Source: Candidatus Altimarinota bacterium
GTDB taxonomy: Bacteria; Patescibacteriota; Gracilibacteria; JANQMV01
Direction of reading: 5' to 3'
Length of the DNA stretch: 64,000 nucleotides
Assembly: GCA_028279865.1 (NCBI GenBank)
Contig: JANQMV010000050.1
Span: 1-64,000, forward strand
The position numbers were made by a program, and so were the translations under genes. The notes beneath the pieces are model-generated. The model ran no database searches and was not told the DNA's origin. It worked only from the letters and a program-made list of their open reading frames with translations. Shown in pieces: positions 27,765-36,973 of the stretch; the stretch's first letter is position 1; each line of letters starts with the position of its first letter.

Positions 27765-30083
27765 TTGTTTGATTTTTTAAAAACAGCAAAGGGAATCTTA
27801 GGAATTAATGCAAGAAATCATTTGTATGTTTCGCGTTATAACTCCAGAGAAGCCAAAAAATTTGCAGATAATAAGTTGTATACGAAAAGGTTTTTGCAAT
27901 CTCGTCATATTGGAGTTGCAAAACTTTATCATGTAATTAAACAGCACAAAGAACTACAAAATATTGATTTAAAAACACTGCCTAAAAGCTTTGTAATTAA
28001 ACCCAACAGAGGCTATGGAGGTGAGGGAATTCTGGTGATTAATAAGAAAAAGGGAAGCAAGTTTGTTTCTGTAAGCGGTGAAAAGTATACGCATGAAGAA
28101 ATTTTTTATCACTGTATTGATATTTTGGATGGTAAATATGCGATCTCAGGTACGCATGATCAGGTAATTATCGAAGAGTTTTTGGAGCCTCATGTTGATT
28201 TTAACAATATTATTCCAGAAGGTTTGCCCGATCTACGTATTTTAGTTTTTAACTATGTTCCGATTATCGGAATGTTGCGTGTGCCTACGAAAGAATCACA
28301 TGGAAAAGCAAATTTACACTTAGGGGCAATTGGTATTGGGATTGATATGGGAACGGGTAAAACGACTTATGGCATAAAACACAATCGCTATATACGTAAA
28401 TTCGCAAATGGTGAACCTATCGCAAATTTTTTGATTCCACATTGGAATGAAATTTTGGAAATGTCGAGTCGCATTCAGCAAATATCTAAGATTGGTTACT
28501 TAGCGGTAGATTTAGCGATTACGAAGACGGGCGTCAAAGTTTTGGAGGTAAATGCAAGAGCAGGTCTTTCTGTTCAGGTTTGTAATCGCGCTTTTTTGAA
28601 GGCTCGCCTTGAAAAGGTTGCAGATCTAAAGGTAGTCAATCCCGCTCAAGGAGTCGAGGTCGCAAAAACACTGTTTTCGAATAAGGTACCTGTTAGAGAA
28701 GAAATTGAACTTAAACCTGTGATTGGGCTTTATGAACCTGTGCTACCTCTTGGAAAGCAAAATCAAGAAGTAATTGCAAAAATTAATCCGCATGGGACTC
28801 ATAATTTAATTGATAAAAACCTAGCGGAAGGAGAGAAAAAGATTTTAGAAATTATGTTGAAAAAGAAAAGAATCAAGCTCACTTTTAAAAAAGTTGATCT
28901 GAGCCAACAAGATTACAAAATTGTTTTGGCAGGTAAATATTTAGGAGATTATTTGCTTGATTTTAGAAAACCTTTTCCTCTTATTGGTAAAAAAATCTCC
29001 AAACAGGAAATAAAAATGCTGGAAAATTTTGACGAAAAGATTACGGAAATAGATAGTAAAATTCATATTTTATCTGCTCTTAAACCGCTTAACTTACAAG
29101 AAGAAAAAACAGCTTTTTTAAATAATCCGAATTTTTCACCACAGTTTATTTATAAATCGCCAAAAACGGATTTTACTACTTTAATGCGGGAACTGGATAA
29201 GTTGCCTAATGAAATCAATCATCCGCTTTTTCCTTTGTATAAGAAAAAGGTTAGAGAAATTAAAAATAAAATAGGTTTGGTTGGCAGTTTGAACAAACCA
29301 ATTTTTACTGATTATTCCAGTCGCTTGTATGGGAATGCTGATCAGGCACTTTATCATCAAGCTTTAGCTGTAATTAAAAAGACTAAATTGCAAGAGGATG
29401 AAAGCGTACTTTTAAAATTTAATGAGAGTGTTGCACAGCTAGAGAGTTTCTTGAAAAAAAATAATTTATCTCATTGGAAGATTAAAATTTTGGAAGATGC
29501 TCCCACAGACATGCAAGTTAACAAAAACAATACAATTTTTATACGCAAAAACAGTGAATTTACAGCAAATAGACTGGCTGCTTTAATTACGCATGAAATT
29601 GAGACACATATTTACAGATTTGAAAATGGTAAAGCACATCCTTTTGGTCTGCTTAAGAGAGGTACTGCCGGTTATTTGACAACAGAGGAAGGATTGGCTG
29701 TGTATAATCAAAACAAACTTGATTTGCCTTTCGGACAAAAAGTTATTTGGCCGGCACTAAATGTAGTGGCTTGCTATCATGGCATGCGTAATTCATTTTT
29801 GGATTTGTTTCATTTACTTAAAAGAGATTTTAAGTTGAGTGATCAAATTGCTTGGAAACTTTGCTTGAAAATCAAGCGTGGTCTTTATGACACGAGCAAA
29901 AAATTGGCTTTTACAAAAGATATTGTTTATTTCAAAGGGGAGAAATTGGTTGAAAAATATTTAAGCAATTCAGCAAACAAATTGGAAGATTTGTATATTG
30001 GAAAAATTGGCATTGATGATTTAAAGATTTTAAAGGATTTTCAAGATTTTAAGGTAAAATATTTGCCAGAGCGAAAGGGGTAA
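27765..30083 (+). CDS. Fusion of an ATP-grasp (alpha-L-glutamate-ligase-like) enzyme and a DUF1704/MATCAP-like metallopeptidase
   Basis: The start is TTG with AGG ten bases upstream; the first residues MFDFLKTAKGILGINARNHL match the beginning of the ligase family. The N-terminal half (about 1-300) is a RimK-like ATP-grasp fold with SFVIKPNRGYGGEGILVI (nucleotide-binding loop) and the metal-binding segment VLEVNARAGLSVQ. After a linker, the C-terminal half (about 410-770) matches the DUF1704 or 'QEGLA' family: HEIETH (HEXXXH zinc motif), then TEEGLAVYNQ. Eukaryotic members (MATCAP) are tyrosine carboxypeptidases of tubulin. A ligase that adds amino acids and a peptidase that could remove them in one chain suggests reversible C-terminal modification of a protein or peptide; the target is unknown. 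Confidence 0.82.
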   Translation: MFDFLKTAKGILGINARNHLYVSRYNSREAKKFADNKLYTKRFLQSRHIGVAKLYHVIKQHKELQNIDLKTLPKSFVIKPNRGYGGEGILVINKKKGSKFVSVSGEKYTHEEIFYHCIDILDGKYAISGTHDQVIIEEFLEPHVDFNNIIPEGLPDLRILVFNYVPIIGMLRVPTKESHGKANLHLGAIGIGIDMGTGKTTYGIKHNRYIRKFANGEPIANFLIPHWNEILEMSSRIQQISKIGYLAVDLAITKTGVKVLEVNARAGLSVQVCNRAFLKARLEKVADLKVVNPAQGVEVAKTLFSNKVPVREEIELKPVIGLYEPVLPLGKQNQEVIAKINPHGTHNLIDKNLAEGEKKILEIMLKKKRIKLTFKKVDLSQQDYKIVLAGKYLGDYLLDFRKPFPLIGKKISKQEIKMLENFDEKITEIDSKIHILSALKPLNLQEEKTAFLNNPNFSPQFIYKSPKTDFTTLMRELDKLPNEINHPLFPLYKKKVREIKNKIGLVGSLNKPIFTDYSSRLYGNADQALYHQALAVIKKTKLQEDESVLLKFNESVAQLESFLKKNNLSHWKIKILEDAPTDMQVNKNNTIFIRKNSEFTANRLAALITHEIETHIYRFENGKAHPFGLLKRGTAGYLTTEEGLAVYNQNKLDLPFGQKVIWPALNVVACYHGMRNSFLDLFHLLKRDFKLSDQIAWKLCLKIKRGLYDTSKKLAFTKDIVYFKGEKLVEKYLSNSANKLEDLYIGKIGIDDLKILKDFQDFKVKYLPERKG

Positions 30084-30152
30084 TTTTTTGTAAGTAATTA
30101 ATTTATTAAAAAGACTGTGTTACAATTTTGTTACTTCTTAATCTTGTAAACA

Positions 30153-30602
30153 TTGCTTTGTCCAAAATGTAAGTCAGGTGAGACCAAGGTCATTGATTCG
30201 CGTATGACTGATGAAGGTCGCACGATTAGGCGTAGACGTGAATGTGAAAAATGTGAATTTAGATTTACGACTTTTGAGAGAATGGAAATGGGTAATTTTG
30301 TGGTGATTAAGAAAGATGCAACCAGAGAAACTTACAATCGAGAAAAGCTGGAGCGTGGGATTTGGATTGCTTGCGGAAAAAGACCTGTAACTCAGGCGCA
30401 AATTAATGCGCTTCTTTCTGACCTTGAAAAAAAATGGATGAGTAGTAAAAATAAGGAAATCGAAAGCCAACAAATGGGAAAAGATCTTATGATTGCATTG
30501 AAAGAACTTGATGAAATTGCTTATATTCGTTTTGCGAGTGTTTATCGAAACTTTAAGGATGTTGAGGCGATGAAAGCGGAAATTGGCAAACTTTTGACCT
30601 AA
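30153..30602 (+). CDS. nrdR: Transcriptional repressor NrdR
   Basis: Regulator of ribonucleotide reductase genes. The N-terminal zinc ribbon has two CxxC pairs (LCPKC and CEKCEF) with the family sequence KVIDSR, RRRRECEKCEFRFTTFER, followed by the ATP-cone domain (VIKKDATRETYNREKLERGI). The length, about 149 residues, is normal. The start must be TTG, because CPKC is the second to fifth residue in the family and no ATG lies nearby. Confidence 0.95.
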   Translation: MLCPKCKSGETKVIDSRMTDEGRTIRRRRECEKCEFRFTTFERMEMGNFVVIKKDATRETYNREKLERGIWIACGKRPVTQAQINALLSDLEKKWMSSKNKEIESQQMGKDLMIALKELDEIAYIRFASVYRNFKDVEAMKAEIGKLLT

Positions 30603-30693
30603 AGGACAAATTTTGACAGCCTTCTAATTGCTAAATGAAGCATTGGAAAGCAAGGGTTATTAAAAGTATTTTCACTTAAACGAATAATCTAGA

Positions 30694-31281
30694 TTAGTTG
30701 TTGTCTAATTTTCTAAATCTCTCCAAATATTTTCCTAAAATATCTCCTTCTAAATTAATCTTATCCCCAACCTTGGCTTGGTTCAGATTTGTAACTTCCC
30801 ATGTGTGTGGAATTACTCCGATGCTGAAAGAGTCTTTTTCCAGGCGTGCAATTGTAAAGCTAATACCATTAATTGTAATGGATCCTTGAGGAATGCAATA
30901 AGGTTGGATTTGATGGGGTAAAGAAATTTTAATTAAGTGTGCATTAGAATCTTGTTGTATTGCTAAGACTTCTCCTACAGCATCAACATGTCCTTGTACA
31001 ATATGTCCATCGAAACGTCCATTTGCGAGCATGGCTAATTCTAAGTTGACCAAGTTTCCTTCTTTTTTTTGGCTAAAATTAGATTTCCTTTTGGTCTCAG
31101 GCATTACTTGGACTTGAAAACTTTCTTGATCAAAGTGAACAACTGTTAAACAAACGCCGTCTACAGCGATACTTTGTCCTATCTTAACTTCGTTAAGTAT
31201 TTTTTTGGATGCTTGAATTGAATAGAGAGAATCCTGAATATTTGTGATTTTACCTGTATCCAAAACGATTCCTGTAAACAT
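30694..31281 (-). CDS. ribE: Riboflavin synthase, alpha subunit
   Basis: Makes riboflavin from two molecules of lumazine. It begins MFTGIV and has two tandem lumazine-binding repeats: VDGVCLTVVHF in the first, GHIVQGHVDAVGEV opening the second, and NGISFTIARLEKDSFSIGVI. The length of 195 residues fits. Lumazine synthase (the partner enzyme) is encoded about 2.4 kb away on the same strand, with lepA between. Neither ribA/B nor ribD is in the window. Confidence 0.95.
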   Translation of the reverse strand: MFTGIVLDTGKITNIQDSLYSIQASKKILNEVKIGQSIAVDGVCLTVVHFDQESFQVQVMPETKRKSNFSQKKEGNLVNLELAMLANGRFDGHIVQGHVDAVGEVLAIQQDSNAHLIKISLPHQIQPYCIPQGSITINGISFTIARLEKDSFSIGVIPHTWEVTNLNQAKVGDKINLEGDILGKYLERFRKLDNN

Positions 31282-31386
31282 AAAAATGCAAAATTAAAGT
31301 AAAATATTTTTTATACTAGGACTTAATTAGTTTTTAATACTTGATTGTTATTCTGATTCTGTAGAGTTTATTTTAACCTTTTTTTT

Positions 31387-31593
31387 ATGTTAGACAAGGT
31401 CGATCATATGATAGAATTTCCGGAGCAATACTCTTTTTCCCAAATAAAAAAAATGAGAGGTGAGCTGGAGTATTTTGTTGCAGGGATGGCAGGTAATTTA
31501 AGTAAATTAAAAGAAAATTCAGGTATGGTTAACAATTTAATCAATCAGTGTATGGTCAAAATAATGATTTTAAGCACTTTTTGCGAAGAGTAA
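31387..31593 (+). CDS. Small protein of unknown function (68 aa)
   Basis: ATG to TAA, 68 codons, divergent from ribE and ending one base before the code-25 end of lepA. The product is helical, amphipathic and Met-rich (SFSQIKKMRGELEYFVAGMA). No family recognised. Codon use resembles its neighbours. It may be real but could be a chance frame. Confidence 0.45.
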   Translation: MLDKVDHMIEFPEQYSFSQIKKMRGELEYFVAGMAGNLSKLKENSGMVNNLINQCMVKIMILSTFCEE

Positions 31594-31594
31594 A

Positions 31595-33427
31595 TTATCA
31601 ATCTTTTTTCAAAACAGCCAAAAATGCTTCTTGTGGCAAGTTAACTTTTCCGAATTGTTTCATACGTTTTTTACCCGCTTTTTGTTTTTTTAAGAGCTTG
31701 TTTTTGCGACTGACGTCTCCTCCGTAAAGTCCCGCTGTTACATCCTTACGAAAGGCAGAGATTGTTTGCCTGGCAACAACCTTTCCTCCAATTGCAGCTT
31801 GTAAAGCTATGGGAAAATTTGCCCGAGGGATGACTTCTTTGAGTTTTTTGGTGATAGCATTACCGTTACTATGCGCTTCGCTCCGATGTACAATTAGGCT
31901 GAGTGCTTCAACCGGGTCTCCTGCAATTAAAAAATCGAGCTTAACTAAGTCTTCCGTGCGGAATTCTTTGAATTCATAGTTCATTGAAGCATATCCGCTT
32001 GAGATGCTTTTTAACTTATCATAAAAATCAAGGACAATAGAGGCTAAAGGGATGTCGTATTTTAGCAAAACTCTAGTTTCGTCAAGGTATTCCATGGATT
32101 TATAAACGCCTCTTTTCTTTTGTACTAAGTCCATAATGCCTCCGACAAACTCCTTGGGAGTAATTATTTCCGTATCGACAAAAGGTTCTTTGATTTCTTC
32201 GATTAATTCCCGTGCCGGCAGCTCTGAGGGGTTAGAAATTTTTAGTACTTCTGCTGTTTTATTTTTTTGCAAAACTTGGTAAGAAACACTCGGAGCAGTG
32301 ATAATTAAGTCCAAATTGTATTCTCTTTCCAATCTTTCCTGAATAATTTCCATGTGTAACAAACCTAAAAAACCACAACGAAAACCAAAACCAAGAGCAG
32401 AAGACTGTTCGGGTTCATAACTTAAGGATGCATCGTTTAACTGAAGTTTCTCAAGAGCATCGCGTAATAAGGGGTATTCATCTGTGTTGACACTAAAAAC
32501 TCCTGCAAAAACCATGGGCATGACTTTTTTGTAACCGGGTAGTGGTGTTACTGTTTCCAAGTTTTTACCAGCGTAAAGGGTGTCTCCGACTTTGGCGTCT
32601 CTCACTGATTTTAAGCCTGTAACGATATAGCCGACTTCGCCTGCTTTTAAGTTGTCACAAGGGTGGTATTTTGGTTTAAAATAACCTACTTCTAAGACTT
32701 CAAATTTTTCTTTTGTATTCATTGAAAATAGAATGTCTCCTTTTTTGACTTGTCCTGAGACAATTCTGACAAAAGCCAGTACGCCTTTGTATAGGTCGTA
32801 AACAGAATCGAAAATTAGCATTTTAGATTCATCTTCGTTGAGTTGGTTTTGCTCTTCCAAGATTTTGCGTAATCCCTGTTTTGTGGGATTAGGAATTTGT
32901 TTGATAATTTGATCTAAGACTTTTTCTACGTTTGTTCCTTCTTTTGCTGAAACTGCAATGATTTCTTCTTTGGGAATGCCGAGCATGTTTTCGAGTTCTT
33001 GTGAGTGTTTTTCTACATCTGCGGAGGGTAGATCTATTTTGTTCAGGACAGGAATTATTTCTAAATTATGCTCAAGTGCGAGGTAAGTGTTAGCAAGTGT
33101 TTGTGCTTCAATTCCTTGTGTTGCGTCTACGACTAAAATTGCTCCTTCACAGGCGACGATTGAACGTGAGACTTCATAGGAAAAATCGACATGTCCCGGA
33201 GTGTCGATTAAATTTAGGGTATAACCTTTATAGTCCATGCGGACGGGCTGGAGTTTGATTGTAATTCCTCTTTCTTGCTCAATATCCATTGTGTCTAACA
33301 TTTGCCCATGTGCCATTTCTCGTTTGGTTAGAGTTTTAGTTATCTCTAAAAAACGATCTGCTAAAGTTGATTTTCCATGATCAATGTGTGCGATGATGCA
33401 AAAATTTCTAATTTTCTCTTGAGCCAC
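31595..33427 (-). CDS. lepA: Elongation factor 4 (LepA), ending TGA-TAA
   Basis: Ribosome-associated GTPase. G1 is [10 protein letters not shown]3 DTPGHVDF, G4 NKIDLP, and the family-specific C-terminal region contains [20 protein letters not shown] and [20 protein letters not shown]. The length of about 609 residues is typical. The last codon is GAT, then TGA, then TAA: under the standard code the protein ends ...LKKD; with TGA = Gly it gains one residue. There is no other TGA in the gene despite dozens of glycines. Confidence 0.96.
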
Positions 33428-33660
33428 GTTTTGTCTAAGTTACGAATGCTAATTTGAGCTACAGTATCTTAAATAATATTGTCTATTTAGACAATAGCAA
33501 ACGATGCTTTGTTTGTTATTCCATTTAATGCAAGAGTGTGAACCCGTATTGCGGGAAACGAAAGATTTCTAAACCCCAGTTAGAATTAGAGAATTTTATT
33601 AGTCAAACATTTGGAGAGATTCTTCTTTCGCCATGTTGGGATTAGAGTGACACATAGGTT

Positions 33661-34146
33661 TTAATTTCTGATTTCGTCAATCACATCCAGCAAGTTAACC
33701 ATTTCGATTGCCGCAATGGCACATTGGTGTCCTTTGTTTTGGTCATTTTTAGCAGAGCGCTCAAGGGCTTGTTCGGGGGTATTACAAGTGAGGATGCCAA
33801 AGATGACGGGTAAACCGGTCTTCATTTGTACGTCTAAAATTCCACGTGCAGATTCTTGACAAACGTAATCAAAATGAGGAGTACCTCCTCTGATTACGGC
33901 TCCGAGAGTGATAATTGCGTCCATATTGTGGCTGATGGCGATTTTTTGTGCGACTAAGGGGATTTCAAATGCTCCAGGTACCCAGATAACTTCAATGTTT
34001 TCGAGTAAAATTCCACATTTTTTCAGCGTTTTAACACAGCTATCTAGCAGGCGATTACCAATTTCTTCATTGTATTGTGAAATAACAATGGCAATTTTTG
34101 TTTCTGTTGCTGCTTCGGGGAGCTTATTGCTACTAAAAAGACTCAT
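33661..34146 (-). CDS. ribH: 6,7-dimethyl-8-ribityllumazine synthase
   Basis: Penultimate enzyme of riboflavin synthesis. Conserved stretches: IVISQYNEEIGNRLLDSC, VPGAFEIPLVAQKIA, AVIRGGTPHFDYVCQESARG (with the catalytic His) and GILTCNTPEQALERS. At 161 residues the length is normal. The stretch from the lepA start to here (233 bases) holds only a weak 7-bp inverted repeat (33478-33495). Confidence 0.96.
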   Translation of the reverse strand: MSLFSSNKLPEAATETKIAIVISQYNEEIGNRLLDSCVKTLKKCGILLENIEVIWVPGAFEIPLVAQKIAISHNMDAIITLGAVIRGGTPHFDYVCQESARGILDVQMKTGLPVIFGILTCNTPEQALERSAKNDQNKGHQCAIAAIEMVNLLDVIDEIRN

Positions 34147-34217
34147 GGGATTCTATATTATTTTACAATCTAAAATATAGCATTAAAGTAAAAAAAATAA
34201 CATAAAGGTTGTTCATG

Positions 34218-34568
34218 TTATTTTGATTGGCTATTTATTAATCCAAGTAACATTTTGGAAATTTCTTCTAATTTCAAATAAAAATTTTGAAAAAGCTCTT
34301 TGGTAATTTGATTTTCATCTTTAATTATATCAAATAAAGAAACGCATTCGTAAACAGATCCACGGGAAATAATATAAAAATTTCTTTTATCTGCTTTTGT
34401 ATATCTTCCACTACCTTCGGCAATATTTATAACTATGCTTATTGAAGCACGTTTAAGCTGATCTCTTAGGTAAGAATCTATTTTAGAATTCTGCTTTAAA
34501 AATGACTGAATTGCTTTGTTTGTCAATTTAGATTTTGTGTAGACGGATAGCTTTTCGAAATCAAACAT
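34218..34568 (-). CDS. Four-helix-bundle protein (23S rRNA intervening-sequence protein family)
   Basis: A 116-residue all-helical protein. The N-terminal FDFEKLSVYTKSKLTNKAIQ and the central motif SIVINIAEGSGRYTKADKRN are the hallmark of the S23/four-helix-bundle family, found beside rRNA insertions or alone in many CPR genomes. No rRNA is present here, so it is a free-standing member whose role is unknown. Confidence 0.88.
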   Translation of the reverse strand: MFDFEKLSVYTKSKLTNKAIQSFLKQNSKIDSYLRDQLKRASISIVINIAEGSGRYTKADKRNFYIISRGSVYECVSLFDIIKDENQITKELFQNFYLKLEEISKMLLGLINSQSK

Positions 34569-34719
34569 GGGTTGATGAGATTAGAGGAATTGGATAATGG
34601 ATATTGGAGGAAGAATGTGTGAGTGTGTGTATTTAGTCTTTAGGGAAAATTTGTTAAAAATCATTGAGCTAACTACTCACTCTAACTACTAAATACTTAA
34701 AATTTGTGATAACAAATTT

Positions 34720-34808
34720 TGGTGCCGAGGGCCGGACTCGAACCGGCACGAGGGTTAAATCTCAAAGGATTTTAAGTCCTTCGCGTCTACCAGTTCCGCC
34801 ACCCCGGC
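34720..34808 (-). tRNA. tRNA-Leu (UAA)
   Basis: A full cloverleaf with a long variable arm, as expected for leucine. The acceptor stem GCCGGGG / CCTCGGC has one G-U pair, the anticodon loop CTTAAAA gives UAA, the T-loop is GGTTCGAGTCC, and CCA is encoded. The discriminator base is A. Confidence 0.95.
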
Positions 34809-34858
34809 GTGCTTTTATTAAGTACGTTGATTTTTAGATTGTTTCCATTATTTAAAAA

Positions 34859-34934
34859 TGGAGGCGACGAGCGGATTCGAACCGCTGAATAGTGGTTTTG
34901 CAAACCATTCCCTTAACCACTTGGGCACGTCGCC
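34859..34934 (-). tRNA. tRNA-Cys (GCA)
   Basis: Acceptor stem GGCGACG / CGTCGCC, discriminator U (cysteine identity), encoded CCA, anticodon loop TTGCAAA giving GCA, and T-loop GGTTCGAATCC. The first pair of the anticodon stem is a mismatch (A-C). It sits 50 bases from tRNA-Leu, so the two are probably co-transcribed. Confidence 0.94.
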
Positions 34935-34965
34935 ATATTAACAAAAAAGTCTCTTGGATGAAAAT

Positions 34966-35532
34966 CTATTTTTCATTTTTCAAGGTAAAACTTTTTACCA
35001 AATCCTGAAGGATTGTAAAGTCATTTTCTTCAATGTCAAGTAAATCAGAAGCTGTAATGGTATAACCAAGTTCACCTTTGACTAAATATGTCTGGACATA
35101 CTGCAAGGTCTTTGCATTTAATTCACTTTTACCTTTAAAAACCATTAATTTAGTTTCTTCTCCGCTGATTTCCAAGTTTCTCTCTTCTATTTTTTCAAAC
35201 TCAAGAATCCCTTGAACTGCATTATTGATATTGGCTTTAGCATAGTCCAGCGAACTTGTTTGAGGGGGGACAATGTCGTTTATAATACTAATTGTTGTAC
35301 GGTATCCCTCTCTGGGTTCTGGTCTGCTAAATGTGGCGACAGTTTCCTTGGGAATTTCTTCTCCAAAATTTTGACGAGTTTTTACAATCCAGTTTTCGGG
35401 ATAGTTGATTGTAAAATGAGGGTCGTTGAAAGTTAAATTTTTCTCAGAGTTGCTATTATCGCTATTTCCAAAACATCCGGAAAGGCTAAATATAATTGCG
35501 AAGGAGAAGAAAAGTTTCAGTATTTTAGGCAT
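34966..35532 (-). CDS. Lipoprotein with PsbP/DcrB-like domain
   Basis: The chosen ATG gives a lipoprotein signal (MPKILKLFFSFAIIFSLSGC); a longer start 54 bases upstream does not. After the lipobox Cys and an Asn/Ser linker comes a single alpha/beta domain with FTINYPENWIVKTRQ and, late, YTITASDLLDIEENDFTILQ, resembling the PsbP-like or DcrB-like family. It is likely tethered to the outer face of the membrane. It overlaps nothing and is followed by the antiporter gene upstream on the same strand. Confidence 0.75.
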   Translation of the reverse strand: MPKILKLFFSFAIIFSLSGCFGNSDNSNSEKNLTFNDPHFTINYPENWIVKTRQNFGEEIPKETVATFSRPEPREGYRTTISIINDIVPPQTSSLDYAKANINNAVQGILEFEKIEERNLEISGEETKLMVFKGKSELNAKTLQYVQTYLVKGELGYTITASDLLDIEENDFTILQDLVKSFTLKNEK

Positions 35533-35587
35533 ATTGTTTATATAAAAAGCATAGTGAATAGTAACAAAGAAAGATTTTGTAAGCAAA

Positions 35588-36850
35588 TTACTTTGTGTTT
35601 GTTTTGACTAATTTTATTCCCTTATAGCCTGCTAAAAACTTAAGTCCTACCGGCATAAGTATGGTCGTACAAAAAACAGTTAAAATCAAAGAAGAGAATA
35701 AGGTTTCATTAAGCACTGTGTCGGTTGTGCCAGGTATATCGAGTGTCTGTCCAAAGCCGATTTTAGCTAAAATGAGTACCATTTCTCCTCTGGCGATTAA
35801 TCCCAGACCAATAGCAGTTGCATCTCGGATCGTTAATTTGTTATTGAACCTACTGACAATAAAACCAACGAAGAATTTACTTAAAACAGAAACAGCTAAA
35901 ATAGAGAGAAAGATATAAATGTCTTTAGAAAACAAGACATCAAAAGAGATGTGCATGCCGATTGAGGCAAAGAAAATGGGACCTAAAAAAGAGTAACTCA
36001 AACCAAAAACACGGTCTTCAATTTTGTTGTAAAGCTTTTCTTCCCTGACATTTTGCCTGATAAAAATACCTGCCAAATAAGCTCCCAGAATTACATGCAG
36101 ACCGATTTTTTGTGCAATTAAGCCAAAAAACAGAGCAACAACAAGTGTAAAGGTAAAGCCTTTTTTCCCTTCAGTGTTAAAAATTTTACTAAATTTAGGC
36201 AAAATTTTATAACCAAGGCTAAGTGAAAAAATAAAGAAAAGAACAACTTTTAGAATTACCCACAAAAGTACAATCAAATTGAATTCACCCTGCTTTAAAA
36301 GACTGGCAACGACACTGAAAAGCAAGAAAGAAAGTAATTCATTGATCAGTGTTGTACTTTGTAAAATCCGACCTACTTTTTTTGTGTGTATTTTGAGACT
36401 TTTGATAGTGCTATAGACGATAGCAATAGAAGTGAAAGAAATCGTCATTCCGACAAAAATAGAGGTTTCTGTTGAAAATCCCAAAAATTTACTAACACCA
36501 TAACCTAAAGCAAGAGTTACAAAAACATTGATAAAGGCAAGAAAAAATGAAAAACGAGAGTTTTTAACAAGTTTTAACGGATCTGACTCTAAGCCGGAAT
36601 GTAGCAGGATAAAAAAGACTCCGAGTTCTGCTAAAACTCTAATAATTTCAGTATCATCAATTAATCCCAAAACAGCTGGTCCGATTAGAATACCGGCGAT
36701 TAATTCTCCAAGCATTAAGGGCATTTTAAAGCGACGAAAGATGTTTCCGGAAGCCCAAATAATTGCCATCAAAAACAGTAAAACTTCAAAGACGTTAGCT
36801 TGGTTTGGGTTAAAGAAAGTCGAAAATTGTTGAACGATAGCATCGAGCAT
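35588..36850 (-). CDS. Cation/proton antiporter (CPA2, KefB/NapA-like)
   Basis: A 420-residue membrane protein with about 12 hydrophobic helices. Family motifs include MPLMLGELIAGILIGPAVLG, ELGVFFILLHSGLESD, LGAYLAGIFIRQN and FLGPIFFASIGMHI. There is no C-terminal TrkA/RCK domain. It would exchange Na+ or K+ for H+; ion choice cannot be decided from sequence. It overlaps no neighbour; the short gap to the lipoprotein gene suggests an operon. Confidence 0.9.
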   Translation of the reverse strand: MLDAIVQQFSTFFNPNQANVFEVLLFLMAIIWASGNIFRRFKMPLMLGELIAGILIGPAVLGLIDDTEIIRVLAELGVFFILLHSGLESDPLKLVKNSRFSFFLAFINVFVTLALGYGVSKFLGFSTETSIFVGMTISFTSIAIVYSTIKSLKIHTKKVGRILQSTTLINELLSFLLFSVVASLLKQGEFNLIVLLWVILKVVLFFIFSLSLGYKILPKFSKIFNTEGKKGFTFTLVVALFFGLIAQKIGLHVILGAYLAGIFIRQNVREEKLYNKIEDRVFGLSYSFLGPIFFASIGMHISFDVLFSKDIYIFLSILAVSVLSKFFVGFIVSRFNNKLTIRDATAIGLGLIARGEMVLILAKIGFGQTLDIPGTTDTVLNETLFSSLILTVFCTTILMPVGLKFLAGYKGIKLVKTNTK

Positions 36851-36973
36851 ATTTGGGTTTGTTTAACTTTTGGTCATGCAAAATTTTGCTATAAGTTTTT
36901 TTTGCTTAAGCAGGTTAAAAATATTCTAGTTAAATATTTCTTTTGAAAATCAAACTATACTGAATTAATTTTT

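Noticed and set aside
33478-33495. Terminator or operator (ATTGTCT ... AGACAAT)
   Set aside because: Only seven pairs, AT-rich, no T run, and no matching copy near another promoter.
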